Source of the DNA: Actinoplanes sp. NBRC 103695
GTDB taxonomy: Bacteria > Actinomycetota > Actinomycetes > Mycobacteriales > Micromonosporaceae
Direction of reading: 5' to 3'
Assembly (NCBI RefSeq): GCF_030269485.1
Contig: NZ_BSTL01000015.1
Span: forward strand, 1 to 64,000
DNA length: 64,000 nucleotides
Below, piece by piece: positions 16,787 to 24,848 of the stretch. The notes under the pieces are model-generated. The model searched no databases. It was given only the letters and a program-made list of their open reading frames with translations, and was not told where the DNA came from. Within the stretch, counting starts at the first letter, position 1. Each line of letters opens with the position of its first letter. The position numbers and the translations under genes are program-made.

Positions 16787-16946
16787 CGCTGTGCCATCGG
16801 CCATTGTGGATTGAAGATCAACGACTCAGCATCCCATCGCGAGGCCCCCAGGAAGGGGGATCCTCGTTGTACCGACGAGATCACCTGCTGTCAACAGGTT
16901 GTACGGATTCGCGTCTCAGTCCACTCCGAACACCGTGTACATGTGC

Positions 16947-17654
16947 CTAGGGGAGATACTCCTCCGGGCGGCTGGACCGGGCCTCCGGCGACTTCGTCCG
17001 GCCGAACAGCTTCCAGCCGCGCTTCTTCGGCTCGGACGCGCGCTGGGTCTCGCCGTTGAGCACGGCCAGCCGATGCCGCGCGACGGTGTTCTCCGGCTCC
17101 AGCCGCAGCGAGATCATCAGGGCCTGGCGGGCCTGGTCGGCGTGCCCGAGCGCGTCCAGCGCCACGCCGTGGGTGAAGTAGTAGTGAGCCTCGTTCGGGT
17201 CCAGCCCGATCGCCGTACGCGCGGCCTGCTCGGCGTCCCCGATCTGCCGGTCCGCGGCGAGCAGGGCCCAGGCCACCCGGTCGTGCCACAGCGGGTTCTT
17301 CGGGTCCACGATCACCGCGCGGTAGGCCATCGTGACGGCCTCCTCGTGCCGGCCCATCAGGGTCAGCGCCCGGCTCACCGTGGCCAGCGGGCGCGGGTCC
17401 TCCGGCGCCAGCGCGATCGCCTTGGCCCCGGCGTCCAGCGCCGCCTCGATCTGGTCCAGGACCAGCCAGATCCGGGCCATCAGGATCCACCCGGCCGCGG
17501 ACCCCGGGTCGTCGGCCAGCACCTTCTCCAGCAGCGCCGCGGCCTTGCCCGGATCGACCCGCTCGAACAGGGCGGCGGCACGCGCCACACCGAGCTCGGT
17601 GGCGGTCATGCCGTCGGTTGCACTCAGAAGGTCATGGCTCACACAGGCCATCAT
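16947..17654 (-). CDS. Tetratricopeptide-repeat protein
   Basis: Up to 235 residues; ATG 17654 or GTG 17642 could start it. Residues 25-200 are about five TPR units (AALFERVDPGKAAALLEKVL, GWILMARIWLVLDQIEAALD, LATVSRALTLMGRHEEAVTM, HYYFTHGVALDALGHADQAR, MISLRLEPENTVARHRLAVL). The C-terminus is a basic linker (KKRGWKLFGRTKS). TPRs bind partner proteins; the partner is not known. It follows the small membrane protein gene at 17693-17989 on the same strand, 38 bp away, and the two probably form one operon. Confidence 0.82.
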   Translation of the reverse strand: MMACVSHDLLSATDGMTATELGVARAAALFERVDPGKAAALLEKVLADDPGSAAGWILMARIWLVLDQIEAALDAGAKAIALAPEDPRPLATVSRALTLMGRHEEAVTMAYRAVIVDPKNPLWHDRVAWALLAADRQIGDAEQAARTAIGLDPNEAHYYFTHGVALDALGHADQARQALMISLRLEPENTVARHRLAVLNGETQRASEPKKRGWKLFGRTKSPEARSSRPEEYLP

Positions 17655-17692
17655 CGGCAGGCCGCCGCGCCGAATAAGCCGATTCCCGGGAT

Positions 17693-17989
17693 TTATCCCC
17701 TCAGGGGTAGCCGCCTCCGGACCATCACGACCGTGTAGAGGCCGGCGACGGCCAGCAGCGCGGCGGTCACGTCCAGGTCGCTGAGCAGGGCGACCAGCGC
17801 CATGATCGCGCAGACGACGCCGACACCGGCCAGAAACACCACACTTCCGGGGTACGGCGGCGGCCCGCCCGCCTCGACGACCAGATTGGCAAGCTGCTGC
17901 CGCGCCTCGGCGTCCGCGGGGTCCTGGATCAGCCGGTCGAGCAGCGCGCGGCGCCGGGCCTCGTGTTCGAACCTCGGATCGGGGGTCAC
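17693..17989 (-). CDS. Small two-helix membrane protein
   Basis: 98 residues, GTG start. Residues 1-45 form a charged helix with a TPR-like HEARRRALLDRLIQDPADAEARQQLANLVVEAG segment in parts, followed by two transmembrane helices (VVFLAGVGVVCAIMALVALL and TAALLAVAGLYTVVMV) and a short basic end. No family recognised. It probably anchors or works with the TPR protein encoded immediately downstream. Confidence 0.65.
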   Translation of the reverse strand: MTPDPRFEHEARRRALLDRLIQDPADAEARQQLANLVVEAGGPPPYPGSVVFLAGVGVVCAIMALVALLSDLDVTAALLAVAGLYTVVMVRRRLPLRG

Positions 17990-18017
17990 CCGCCTGCAGT
18001 CGGCAGGGTCCCCGCGT

Positions 18018-18290
18018 TCATGAGTCGATTACGGCGAAGGCCCGCACCGGGAAGGTGCCGAAGCCGGCCACCCGGGGCGGCGCCGCGGTGAACCGGGCGC
18101 CCGTGAGCGGGAGGGCGGCCAGGTTGGTCAGGTGTTCGACGATCGGGATCCGGCCGATGGTGAACTCCGTGCCCGGCGCGTACGCCCCTCGGGACGCCTC
18201 CCGGGTGAGGTGCTCGCTGATCTCCGGGCCGGGCAGGCCGGGGTAGGTGACCATCCCGGCCTCGATGACGTGGCTCAACTCGACCAGCAT
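18018..18290 (-). pseudogene. Cyclase / kynurenine-formamidase-like gene with internal deletion
   Basis: 90 residues. The start MLVELSHVIEAGMVTYPGLP and PGTEFTIGRI are the N-terminus of the cyclase family (PF04199 type). The second half, VEHLTNLAALPLTGARFTAA followed by PPRVAGFGTFPVRAFAV, is its C-terminus. About 110-120 central residues, including the HxGTHxDxPxH metal-binding motif that gives activity, are absent, so the product cannot be catalytic. The frame is kept across the join. The start lies only 9 bp from the divergent NAD kinase start, so this DNA also has to contain the nadK promoter, which may be why it persists. Confidence 0.82.
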
Positions 18291-18299
18291 GCCCCTATC

Positions 18300-19271
18300 G
18301 TGGATCACGTGGACTCCGGAGTCGAGACGGTCGGGCTGGTGCTGCACCCGCGTAAGCAGGTCGGTGAGTCGGTGGCCACCATCCAGCGGTGGGCGGCGCA
18401 CGCCGGTGCCAAGGTGCTCGCGCGCGAGCAGGACCGCGACCGGGTGCCGCCGGGTGTGGACGTGGTCTCCGACGACGAGTTCCAGCGGCGGGTGCGTGGC
18501 GTGGTCGCGCTGGGCGGTGACGGGACGATGCTCGGCGCGATGCGTCTGGTCGCCGACCGGCCGGTCCCGGTGCTCGGGGTCAACCACGGCAACCTGGGGT
18601 TCCTGGTGGAGGTGACGCCGTCCGGGCTGGAGGAGGCGCTGGCCCAGCTCGCCCGCGGCGACTTCACCGTCGAGCAGCACGGCTGCCTGGTCGCGGAGAC
18701 GGCCGGCGCGGAGCTGGCCACCGGGTACGGCTTCAACGACGTGGTGCTGGCCCGGCTCGGGCGTACCGGCGCACTGTCGGTCGACCTGGCCGTCAACGAC
18801 CTGCGGTACGGCTACTACCGGTGCGATGCCGTGGTGCTGTCCACCCCGAACGGCTCGACCGCCTACAACTACGCCGCCGGTGGCCCTGTGCTGTCCCCCT
18901 CGGCCGCCTGCACGGTGATCACGCCGGTCGCGCCGATGGCCGGGATCAGCCGGGCGGTGGTGCTGGGCGCCGGCGACCACGTGTCGCTGACCGTGGCGGC
19001 GGACAGCGCGCCGGTCGCGGTCGACGTGGACGGCACCGCCGCCGGCGAGCTGGGTGCCGGCGACGTCCTGACCGCGCGGTTGCGGGTGGACGCCGCCGAG
19101 GTGGTCCGGCTCGACGCCGGCGCGCATGCCGGCCGCAGCCGGGTGAAGCTCAGCCTGCTCGACCTGCCGCTGCGCCGGGACCAGCTGCTCGAGCTGATCC
19201 CGGCGGAGCTGCGTCAGGAGGCGGCGGAGATCAGCGCGCGGCGATCCGGCGCTGGAGGTCCGCTCGGCTGA
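18300..19271 (+). CDS. nadK: NAD kinase
   Basis: 323 residues from GTG 18300 (GTG 18309 is an alternative). TVGLVLHPRK begins the Rossmann-like domain; LGGDGTMLGA (72-76 GGDGT) is the nucleotide-binding loop; VNHGNLGFL, STPNGSTAYNYAAGG and the final VDVDGTAAGEL strands are the NAD-binding beta-sandwich. It phosphorylates NAD to NADP with ATP or polyphosphate and is normally essential. The last 41 bp overlap the 3' end of the opposite-strand peptidase gene. Confidence 0.93.
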   Translation: MDHVDSGVETVGLVLHPRKQVGESVATIQRWAAHAGAKVLAREQDRDRVPPGVDVVSDDEFQRRVRGVVALGGDGTMLGAMRLVADRPVPVLGVNHGNLGFLVEVTPSGLEEALAQLARGDFTVEQHGCLVAETAGAELATGYGFNDVVLARLGRTGALSVDLAVNDLRYGYYRCDAVVLSTPNGSTAYNYAAGGPVLSPSAACTVITPVAPMAGISRAVVLGAGDHVSLTVAADSAPVAVDVDGTAAGELGAGDVLTARLRVDAAEVVRLDAGAHAGRSRVKLSLLDLPLRRDQLLELIPAELRQEAAEISARRSGAGGPLG

Positions 19272-20817
19272 GCGGCTCGGCGGCGTGCTTCTCGGCCACC
19301 GCGGTCGCCGCCGGCGGTTCGATCGGCTTGCACTTGAGGTCCGAGGTGTTCGCCTTGACCCGCTTGGGGACAACCCCGGTCTTGAGGTACGCGGCCACGG
19401 CGCCGTCCACGCACTTGTTGCCGAACAGCGAGCCGGCGTGGGTGGTGCCGCCGACGCCTTCGATCAGCGCGGCCCGCGGGAACCGCTTGCGCACCTCGAG
19501 GCTGCCTGCGAACGGGGTGGCCGCGTCCAGCGTCTCGCTGATCAGCAGCACCGGCGGCGCCTTCGCCCCGGACACCTTGACCGGCTTGCCGGACTTCGCG
19601 CCCCAGGTCCGGCAGGGCGCGTTGAACCAGGCGTTGCCCCAGGTCTCGAACGGCGCCTTGGCGTGCGTCTTCCAGTTGTCGGCCTTCCACGTCGACCATG
19701 ACTTCGGCCACGGGGCGTCGCTGCACTGCACGGCGAGGTAGATCGCGTACCCGTTGTCGGCGTTGGCGGTTTGCGGGTTGCCCGTCTCGACGAGCTTGCG
19801 CAGCGGGGCGGGGTCGTTCTTGACCGCGTACGCGGAGAACGCCTCCGCGACCGTCGCCCAGCCGAACACGTAGTAGCCGGCCTGCAGGAAGACGTCGGTC
19901 AGCTCGGCCGCGCCGATGGTCCGGCCGGCCGGTCCGACGCCGGTCCTGGCCAGCGTGTCGTAGTAGCGCTTCTCCACGGCCTGGCCGGTCACGCCCAGCT
20001 TGTAGACGTCGTGGTGTTTGGCGACCCAGGCGAAGAACACCTTCATCGACTTCTCGAAGGCGATGTTCTGGTCCTGGTTGGCGTCGTACCAGACGCGGGC
20101 GGGGTTCACGTTGCCGTCGAGGACCATGCGGCGAACCCGCTCGGGGTGCATCGTCGCGTAGACCTGGCCGAGGTAGGTGCCGTACGAGAAGCCGTAGAAG
20201 TTGATCTGCTCGGCACGGAGCGCGCGGCGGATCAGCTCGATGTCCCGGACGTTGTCCTCGGTCGTCAGGTGGTCGAGGAGTTCACCGCCGGCCTTGTCGC
20301 AGGCTTTTGCGTACGCGGCGGTGCGGGCCAGCCACTGCTTCTCGATCGCGGCGGTGCTCGGTACGTACGGCGGGCGGATGCCGGTGCTGTACTTCGCGTT
20401 GCAGGTCAGCGCGGGCTGTGACGCGCCGACGCCGCGCGGGTCGAACCCGATCCAGTCGTACGAGGTGCCGACCTCGTCCGGCACGAACTCACCGAGCGCG
20501 GACAGGGCGAGCCCCGCGCCGCCGGGACCGCCCGGGTTGACCAGCATGACGCCCTGGTAGCCGGCGGCCGTGTGCTTGATCCGGGACACCGCCAGCTTGA
20601 TCTTCGTCCCGTCCGGACGGCTGTGGTCCCGTGGCACCGCCAGGAACCCGCATTCCGCCTTCCGCGTCGCCAGCGCCTCGTCGGCGCACTTCCCCCAGGC
20701 GATCGACGGGGCGTATCCGGGCGCGGGGCGGCCCTCGTCCGCCCAGGCGCTCGTGGTGACCGTGGCGCCGGCCATGGTTACACCGAGGGCCGTCGCGGCC
20801 ACCAGAATCCTTCGCAT
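19231..20817 (-). CDS. Secreted tripeptidyl-aminopeptidase-like alpha/beta hydrolase
   Basis: 528 residues with signal peptide (MRRILVAATALGVTMAGATV to SAWA). VNPGGPGGAG forms the oxyanion region, NFYGFSYGTYLGQVYAT holds the nucleophile Ser in GxSxG, and the C-terminal TAP-type lid/catalytic part contains LISETLDAATPF (Asp) and GTTHAGSLFGNKC (His). This is the SlpD/E-Tap family of Streptomyces-like proteases that remove N-terminal tripeptides from secreted proteins. Divergent from the TetR gene. Its 3' end overlaps nadK in the opposite orientation by 41 bp. Confidence 0.9.
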   Translation of the reverse strand: MRRILVAATALGVTMAGATVTTSAWADEGRPAPGYAPSIAWGKCADEALATRKAECGFLAVPRDHSRPDGTKIKLAVSRIKHTAAGYQGVMLVNPGGPGGAGLALSALGEFVPDEVGTSYDWIGFDPRGVGASQPALTCNAKYSTGIRPPYVPSTAAIEKQWLARTAAYAKACDKAGGELLDHLTTEDNVRDIELIRRALRAEQINFYGFSYGTYLGQVYATMHPERVRRMVLDGNVNPARVWYDANQDQNIAFEKSMKVFFAWVAKHHDVYKLGVTGQAVEKRYYDTLARTGVGPAGRTIGAAELTDVFLQAGYYVFGWATVAEAFSAYAVKNDPAPLRKLVETGNPQTANADNGYAIYLAVQCSDAPWPKSWSTWKADNWKTHAKAPFETWGNAWFNAPCRTWGAKSGKPVKVSGAKAPPVLLISETLDAATPFAGSLEVRKRFPRAALIEGVGGTTHAGSLFGNKCVDGAVAAYLKTGVVPKRVKANTSDLKCKPIEPPAATAVAEKHAAEPLSRADLQRRIAAR

Positions 20818-20913
20818 TCCATACCTCTCGTGTGGTTTCGCACCTAATCTGAGCGCTCACTCCGCGAAACGGATCCCCCGCAACGGCGACACGGGTGAAA
20901 TGCGACTTAAGAG

Positions 20914-20925
20914 GACAGTTCTGTC
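20914..20925. promoter_or_regulatory. Candidate TetR operator
   Basis: GACAG-TT-CTGTC inverted repeat, 15 bp before the TetR start codon and in the 123-bp divergent gap shared with the peptidase gene. Typical place and size of a TetR self-regulation site; binding is inferred. Confidence 0.55.
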
Positions 20926-20940
20926 GGTTAGCGTCAAAAC

Positions 20941-21537
20941 ATGACCGCTGTGACGATCAAGAAGCCACCGGTTCGTGACCGGCTGCTGGCCGCGGCCGAC
21001 GAGCTGTTCTATGCCGAGGGCGTGCACACCGTCGGCATCGATCGGGTCATCGATCGCGCCGGCGTGGCCAAGGCCTCCCTCTACAGCGCCTTCCGCAGCA
21101 AGGAGGCGCTGGTCCGGGCCTACCTGGAGGCCAGGCACGAGCGGCGCCGGGTGCGCCTGCTGCACAGCCTGGCGGCGTACGAGGATCCACGGGAACGTCT
21201 GCTCGGCGTGTTCGACGTGCTGGCCGATATCGCCACCGCGCCGACGTTCCGGGGCTGCGCGTTCTACAACGCCGCGGCCGAGTCTCCGGACGGCGGCGCC
21301 GTGCAGGAGGTGTGCGACACCACCCGGGCCTGGACCCGGGGGCTGTTCACCGAGCTCGCCAAGGACGCCGGCGCCCGCCACCCGGACCAGCTGACCGCCC
21401 AGCTCATGGTGCTCTACGACGGCGCAATGGCGGGCGCGCGGATGGACCGGCGCCCGCAGGCGATGGCCGACGCGCGCGCGGTCGCCGCAACCCTGCTCCG
21501 CGCTCAGCTGACCCCGGCGGCCCAGCCCGTCGGGTGA
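20941..21537 (+). CDS. TetR/AcrR-family transcriptional regulator
   Basis: 198 residues. N-terminal DNA-binding domain RDRLLAAADELFYAEGVHTV followed by GIDRVIDRAGVAKASLYSAF with the TetR HTH; C-terminal helical ligand-binding domain with a conserved FRGCAFYNAAAE segment seen in the YcdC/TetR_C subgroup. It probably represses itself and possibly the divergent peptidase gene through the palindrome at 20914-20925. The ligand is unknown. An MFS exporter follows on the other strand, in convergent orientation. Confidence 0.87.
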   Translation: MTAVTIKKPPVRDRLLAAADELFYAEGVHTVGIDRVIDRAGVAKASLYSAFRSKEALVRAYLEARHERRRVRLLHSLAAYEDPRERLLGVFDVLADIATAPTFRGCAFYNAAAESPDGGAVQEVCDTTRAWTRGLFTELAKDAGARHPDQLTAQLMVLYDGAMAGARMDRRPQAMADARAVAATLLRAQLTPAAQPVG

Positions 21538-21606
21538 AACGTTGCTACCGGCGTCTCCGGTGCGTGGCGTTGCTGCCGGCCCGACCAGACCTTCACTCCG
21601 AAGTGC

Positions 21607-23391
21607 CTAGTTGGCGCCGGGCAGCGGCTCGGCCACCTGGGTCGCCGGGGTCAGCGGCAGCGCTGCGGCCACCTCCGCCTCGCGCTCGGCCTCCCTGGTC
21701 ACGCCGTCGGTGGGGTCCAGGGTGCGCCGGCGGTCCGGGGTGCGCCGGGCGCGGATCAGCGAGGCCAGCGCGCCCAGCACCGACAGGCCGATCGCCATCC
21801 AGAAGACGATGACCAGGCCGTCGTGGAACGGGCCGGAGATCAGCCGCGGGAAGAACGAGAGCCCGGTCAGCTCGGCCGCGTTGCCCGGCGGCAGCGCGCC
21901 CAGCACCTGCGGCCCGAGCAGCTCGGCGATCGGGTTGTAGCCGAGGAACGCGGCGAACAGCGTGCCCACCGGCGGCAGGCTCGCCACCTGGTTCGCGGTC
22001 GCGGCCGGCACGCCCTGGGCGGTCAGCCCGGCGCTGAGCGTGGCCGGCAGGTGGTCGGCCAGTCCCGCCACCATCAGCGAGAAGAACACGCCGATCGAGA
22101 GCACCTGACCGGCGTTCATGAAGGTCGCCCGCATACCGGAGGCGGCGCCTCGCATGTTCGCCGGCACACTGGACATCACCAGCGAGGTGTTCGGCGCCGA
22201 GAACAGGCCGCCGCCGACCCCGTTCACAAAGATCAAGATCGCAAAGACGGGGTACGCGAAGTCGCCCGGCACCAGCAGCAGCCCGGCGAACGACAGTCCC
22301 ATCACCAGCAGCCCACCCGCCGCGAAGGGACGCGAGCCGAACCGGTCGGAGAGCCACCCGGAGAGCGGCCCGGCGACCAGGAAGCCGACGGTCAGCGGGA
22401 GCAGGTAGATGCCGGCCCAGAGCGGGGTCGACTCGTAGTCGTACCCGTGCAGCGGCAGCCAGATTCCCTGCAGCCAGATGATCAGCATGAACTGGAGGCC
22501 GCCGCGCGCGATCGCGGCCAGCAGGCTGGCGGCGTTGCCGCTGGTGAAGGCGGCGTTGCGGAACAGCACCAGCGGGAACATCGGCTCCGCCGCCCGGCGC
22601 TCGATCATCCCGAAGGCGATCAGGACCAGCACCCCGCCGGCCAGCCCGGCGACCACCCACGGGTTGGTCCAGCCCATCGTGTGGTCACCGTACGGCTGAA
22701 TTCCGTACGTGATGGCGGCCAGCACCGCGGTGAGCCCGGCCGCGAACGTCAGATTGCCCCACCAGTCGATCTTCGCCTTGCGGCGGACGCCACTGTCGTG
22801 CAGGGAGCGGTACGCCCAGACGGTGCCGAGGATGCCCAGCGGGATGTTCACCCAGAACACCGAACGCCAGTCCCACTCGGCCAGCACGCCGCCCGCCACC
22901 AGGCCGATGAACGAGCCGGCCAGCGCGGACACGATGTTCACGCCCAGCGCCATGCCGCGCTGCTTCGCCGGGAACGCGTCGGTGATGATCGCCGCCGAGC
23001 AGGCCATCAGCATCGCGCCGCCGATCGCCTGGACCACCCGCCAGCCGATCAGCCAGAGCGCGCCGCGACTGCCGCTGAACGGGTCCAGCGACAGCACGAC
23101 CGAGGTCAGCGTGAAGACCGCGAAGCCGGCGTTGTAGATCTTGACCCGGCCGAACATGTCGCCCAGCCGCCCGAGCGTCACCACCAGGACCGCGGTGACC
23201 AGCATGTAGCCCATCAGCATCCAGAGCAGGTAGCTGACGTTCCCCGGCTCCAGCGGGTTGAGGTGGATGCCCTTGAAGATCGCCGGCAGCGAGATCAGCA
23301 CGATGGACGCGTTGATGGTGGCGAGCAGGGTGCCGAGGGTGGTGTTCGACAGCGCGACCCACTTGTAGCGGGGGTGGTCTACCGAGAGCAC
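21607..23391 (-). CDS. MFS drug exporter, DHA2 (EmrB/QacA) family
   Basis: 594 residues with 14 predicted membrane helices. Motif A between helices 2 and 3 is LGRLGDMFGRVKIYN; motif C-like GVNIVSALAGSFIGLVAGGVLAEW is split across helix 5; motif D1 NASIVLISLPAI lies in helix 1. Proton-driven export of hydrophobic drugs is expected. It starts with GTG, 13 nt after the stop of the MarR gene, and is almost certainly co-transcribed with and repressed by it. Confidence 0.9.
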   Translation of the reverse strand: MLSVDHPRYKWVALSNTTLGTLLATINASIVLISLPAIFKGIHLNPLEPGNVSYLLWMLMGYMLVTAVLVVTLGRLGDMFGRVKIYNAGFAVFTLTSVVLSLDPFSGSRGALWLIGWRVVQAIGGAMLMACSAAIITDAFPAKQRGMALGVNIVSALAGSFIGLVAGGVLAEWDWRSVFWVNIPLGILGTVWAYRSLHDSGVRRKAKIDWWGNLTFAAGLTAVLAAITYGIQPYGDHTMGWTNPWVVAGLAGGVLVLIAFGMIERRAAEPMFPLVLFRNAAFTSGNAASLLAAIARGGLQFMLIIWLQGIWLPLHGYDYESTPLWAGIYLLPLTVGFLVAGPLSGWLSDRFGSRPFAAGGLLVMGLSFAGLLLVPGDFAYPVFAILIFVNGVGGGLFSAPNTSLVMSSVPANMRGAASGMRATFMNAGQVLSIGVFFSLMVAGLADHLPATLSAGLTAQGVPAATANQVASLPPVGTLFAAFLGYNPIAELLGPQVLGALPPGNAAELTGLSFFPRLISGPFHDGLVIVFWMAIGLSVLGALASLIRARRTPDRRRTLDPTDGVTREAEREAEVAAALPLTPATQVAEPLPGAN

Positions 23392-23404
23392 GGGGTGGCT
23401 CCTC

Positions 23405-23848
23405 TTAATCGATGATCAGATCACCGAGTCGCTGCAGAGCGGGAAGGGCGGCCAGCAGCGCTGCGTGCTCGTCCTCCGGGAGTTGCTCCAGGAGCTCGGC
23501 GAGGGCCCGGGCACGACCGTCCCGGCGGCGGGCCACGGCGTCGCGGCCCTCTTCGGTGATGCTGACGATGACCACCCGCCCGTCGGCCGGGTCGCTGGAC
23601 CGGCGCGCCAGTCCCTCCCGCTCCAGCCGGGTGACCAGCTGGGTCATCGCCGGTTGGGAGACGCCCTCCGGCGCGTACAGCTCACTGAGCCGGTGCGGAC
23701 CGGAGCGCTCGAGCCGTCGCAGCGTGGACGCGGCGGTCAGGCTCAGCTCGGAACGCGGGGTCAGCCGCCGCAGCGCCTCGTAGAACCGCTCGAAACCGGC
23801 GATGATCCGCGCGTCGTCGGGCTTGATCTCCGTGGCCACTGGCTGCAC
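23405..23848 (-). CDS. MarR-family transcriptional regulator
   Basis: 147 residues. Winged helix with LSLTAASTLRRLERSGPHRL followed by SELYAPEGVSQPAMTQLVTR as recognition helix and ARRSSDPADGRVVIVSITEE as the wing (D-x-R in the wing, typical of MarR). AGGAG lies 9 nt before the ATG. First gene of a two-gene operon with the DHA2 exporter; the usual logic is derepression by the exported drug. Confidence 0.9.
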   Translation of the reverse strand: MQPVATEIKPDDARIIAGFERFYEALRRLTPRSELSLTAASTLRRLERSGPHRLSELYAPEGVSQPAMTQLVTRLEREGLARRSSDPADGRVVIVSITEEGRDAVARRRDGRARALAELLEQLPEDEHAALLAALPALQRLGDLIID

Positions 23849-23857
23849 TCCTGATTT

Positions 23858-23880
23858 ATATCACTGGCTTATACAGATAT
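23858..23880. promoter_or_regulatory. AT-rich promoter/operator region of the MarR-MFS operon
   Basis: An AT-rich island in GC-rich DNA, with ATATC...GATAT arms 13 nt apart and TATAAG/TATAAA -10-like hexamers on the minus strand, just upstream of the MarR start. The MarR protein is the likely binder. Inferred from position and symmetry only. Confidence 0.45.
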
Positions 23881-23971
23881 CTTGGTCGCGCCCGTGTGAC
23901 GATCACCATCCACCCGGACGCGCCACGGCCGGCTCCGGCAGTGTGCCGTTCCCTTTTGTCACCATGCGGTG

Positions 23972-24466
23972 ATGGATACGTGGTTGCATCCCCAGCTGGG
24001 TACGACCACCCGGGACGACGCCCACGCACCCAAGGCGTACATGGCAGCCTTGCAGCACGTGGCACTGATCCTGGACGCCGACCCCGCCTGGCGCTCCTGG
24101 TGGCGCAACGCCGGCATGACCAGTTGTGAGCTGGGCATCGTCGCCGAGGACAACCTCGACCACCTCCGCCCGAGCGCCGACATCCGCTGCCACGGCGCCA
24201 GCGTCCGCGCCAACTTCACCAGCGCCACCCCGCCGACCCGCACCGACCTGCTCGCCCTGGCGGCCGCCGAGCTGACCGGAATGTTCGAGGTCATCCGCGA
24301 GGCGATCGGCCTGCCCCGCCTCCCCCCGATCCCCCCGCTCCCCGACCTCCCGGCCGACTCCCCCGCGGTCGAGGTCACCACCAAGTCCTTGCCCAGCGCG
24401 CCGCGCGAGCTGGCCCACCAGCAGGGTTACCTGACGTTGGCCCAGATCCACGAGTTCTTCGGCTAG
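23972..24466 (+). CDS. Uncharacterised protein
   Basis: 164 residues from ATG 23972 (an in-frame GTG directly precedes it). Contains a helix-rich N-terminal part (PKAYMAALQHVALILDADPA) and a Pro-rich stretch (LPRLPPIPPLPDLPADSPAV) before the end. No signal peptide, membrane helix or motif I recognise. The TAG stop is immediately followed by GTCGTGTC, the same junction seen at the end of the APC gene next to the MITE at 25656. It overlaps the end of the opposite-strand gene by 4 bp. Confidence 0.55.
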   Translation: MDTWLHPQLGTTTRDDAHAPKAYMAALQHVALILDADPAWRSWWRNAGMTSCELGIVAEDNLDHLRPSADIRCHGASVRANFTSATPPTRTDLLALAAAELTGMFEVIREAIGLPRLPPIPPLPDLPADSPAVEVTTKSLPSAPRELAHQQGYLTLAQIHEFFG

Positions 24467-24807
24467 GTCGTGTCCTGTCCGTGGTCCGCCGTCCGCGGCC
24501 TCGGCAGGAAGTCGATGTCCTCCGGCACCATCGCGGCCAGCTCCTCGTCGGAGGCGTCGACCGGCAATGTCGGCACGCCGTCCGGGGCCTTCATCCGCGT
24601 CAAGAAGATCCCGACCCGCTCGCCGTCGCACCACGCGTAACCGACACCGACCCGGTCTTCCGGATCCACCACGAACGCCACCCGCACCGGCCGGCCGTCC
24701 CCCTCCGGGCACGGCACCTCGATCTGGCCCGGCAGCGCGCCGACGACGGCCGAGAAGGCGTCTGACCAGGCCTCCCACCGCCGCTGCGACTCTGTCATCT
24801 CCCCCAT
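24463..24807 (-). CDS. Uncharacterised small protein
   Basis: 114 residues from ATG 24807 (ATG 24798 also in frame); a GGAGGA lies 12 nt upstream. Acidic, soluble, with mixed alpha/beta character: RWEAWSDAFSAVVGALPGQI, RVAFVVDPEDRVGVGYAWCD and LAAMVPEDIDFLPRP. No family recognised. It follows the caspase-like gene (24849-25415) on the same strand, 41 bp away, so the two could be one operon. Confidence 0.5.
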   Translation of the reverse strand: MGEMTESQRRWEAWSDAFSAVVGALPGQIEVPCPEGDGRPVRVAFVVDPEDRVGVGYAWCDGERVGIFLTRMKAPDGVPTLPVDASDEELAAMVPEDIDFLPRPRTADHGQDTT

Positions 24808-24848
24808 CGAACCCGTCACTCCTCCATCAGGGCGCTTGTGGACGACGG

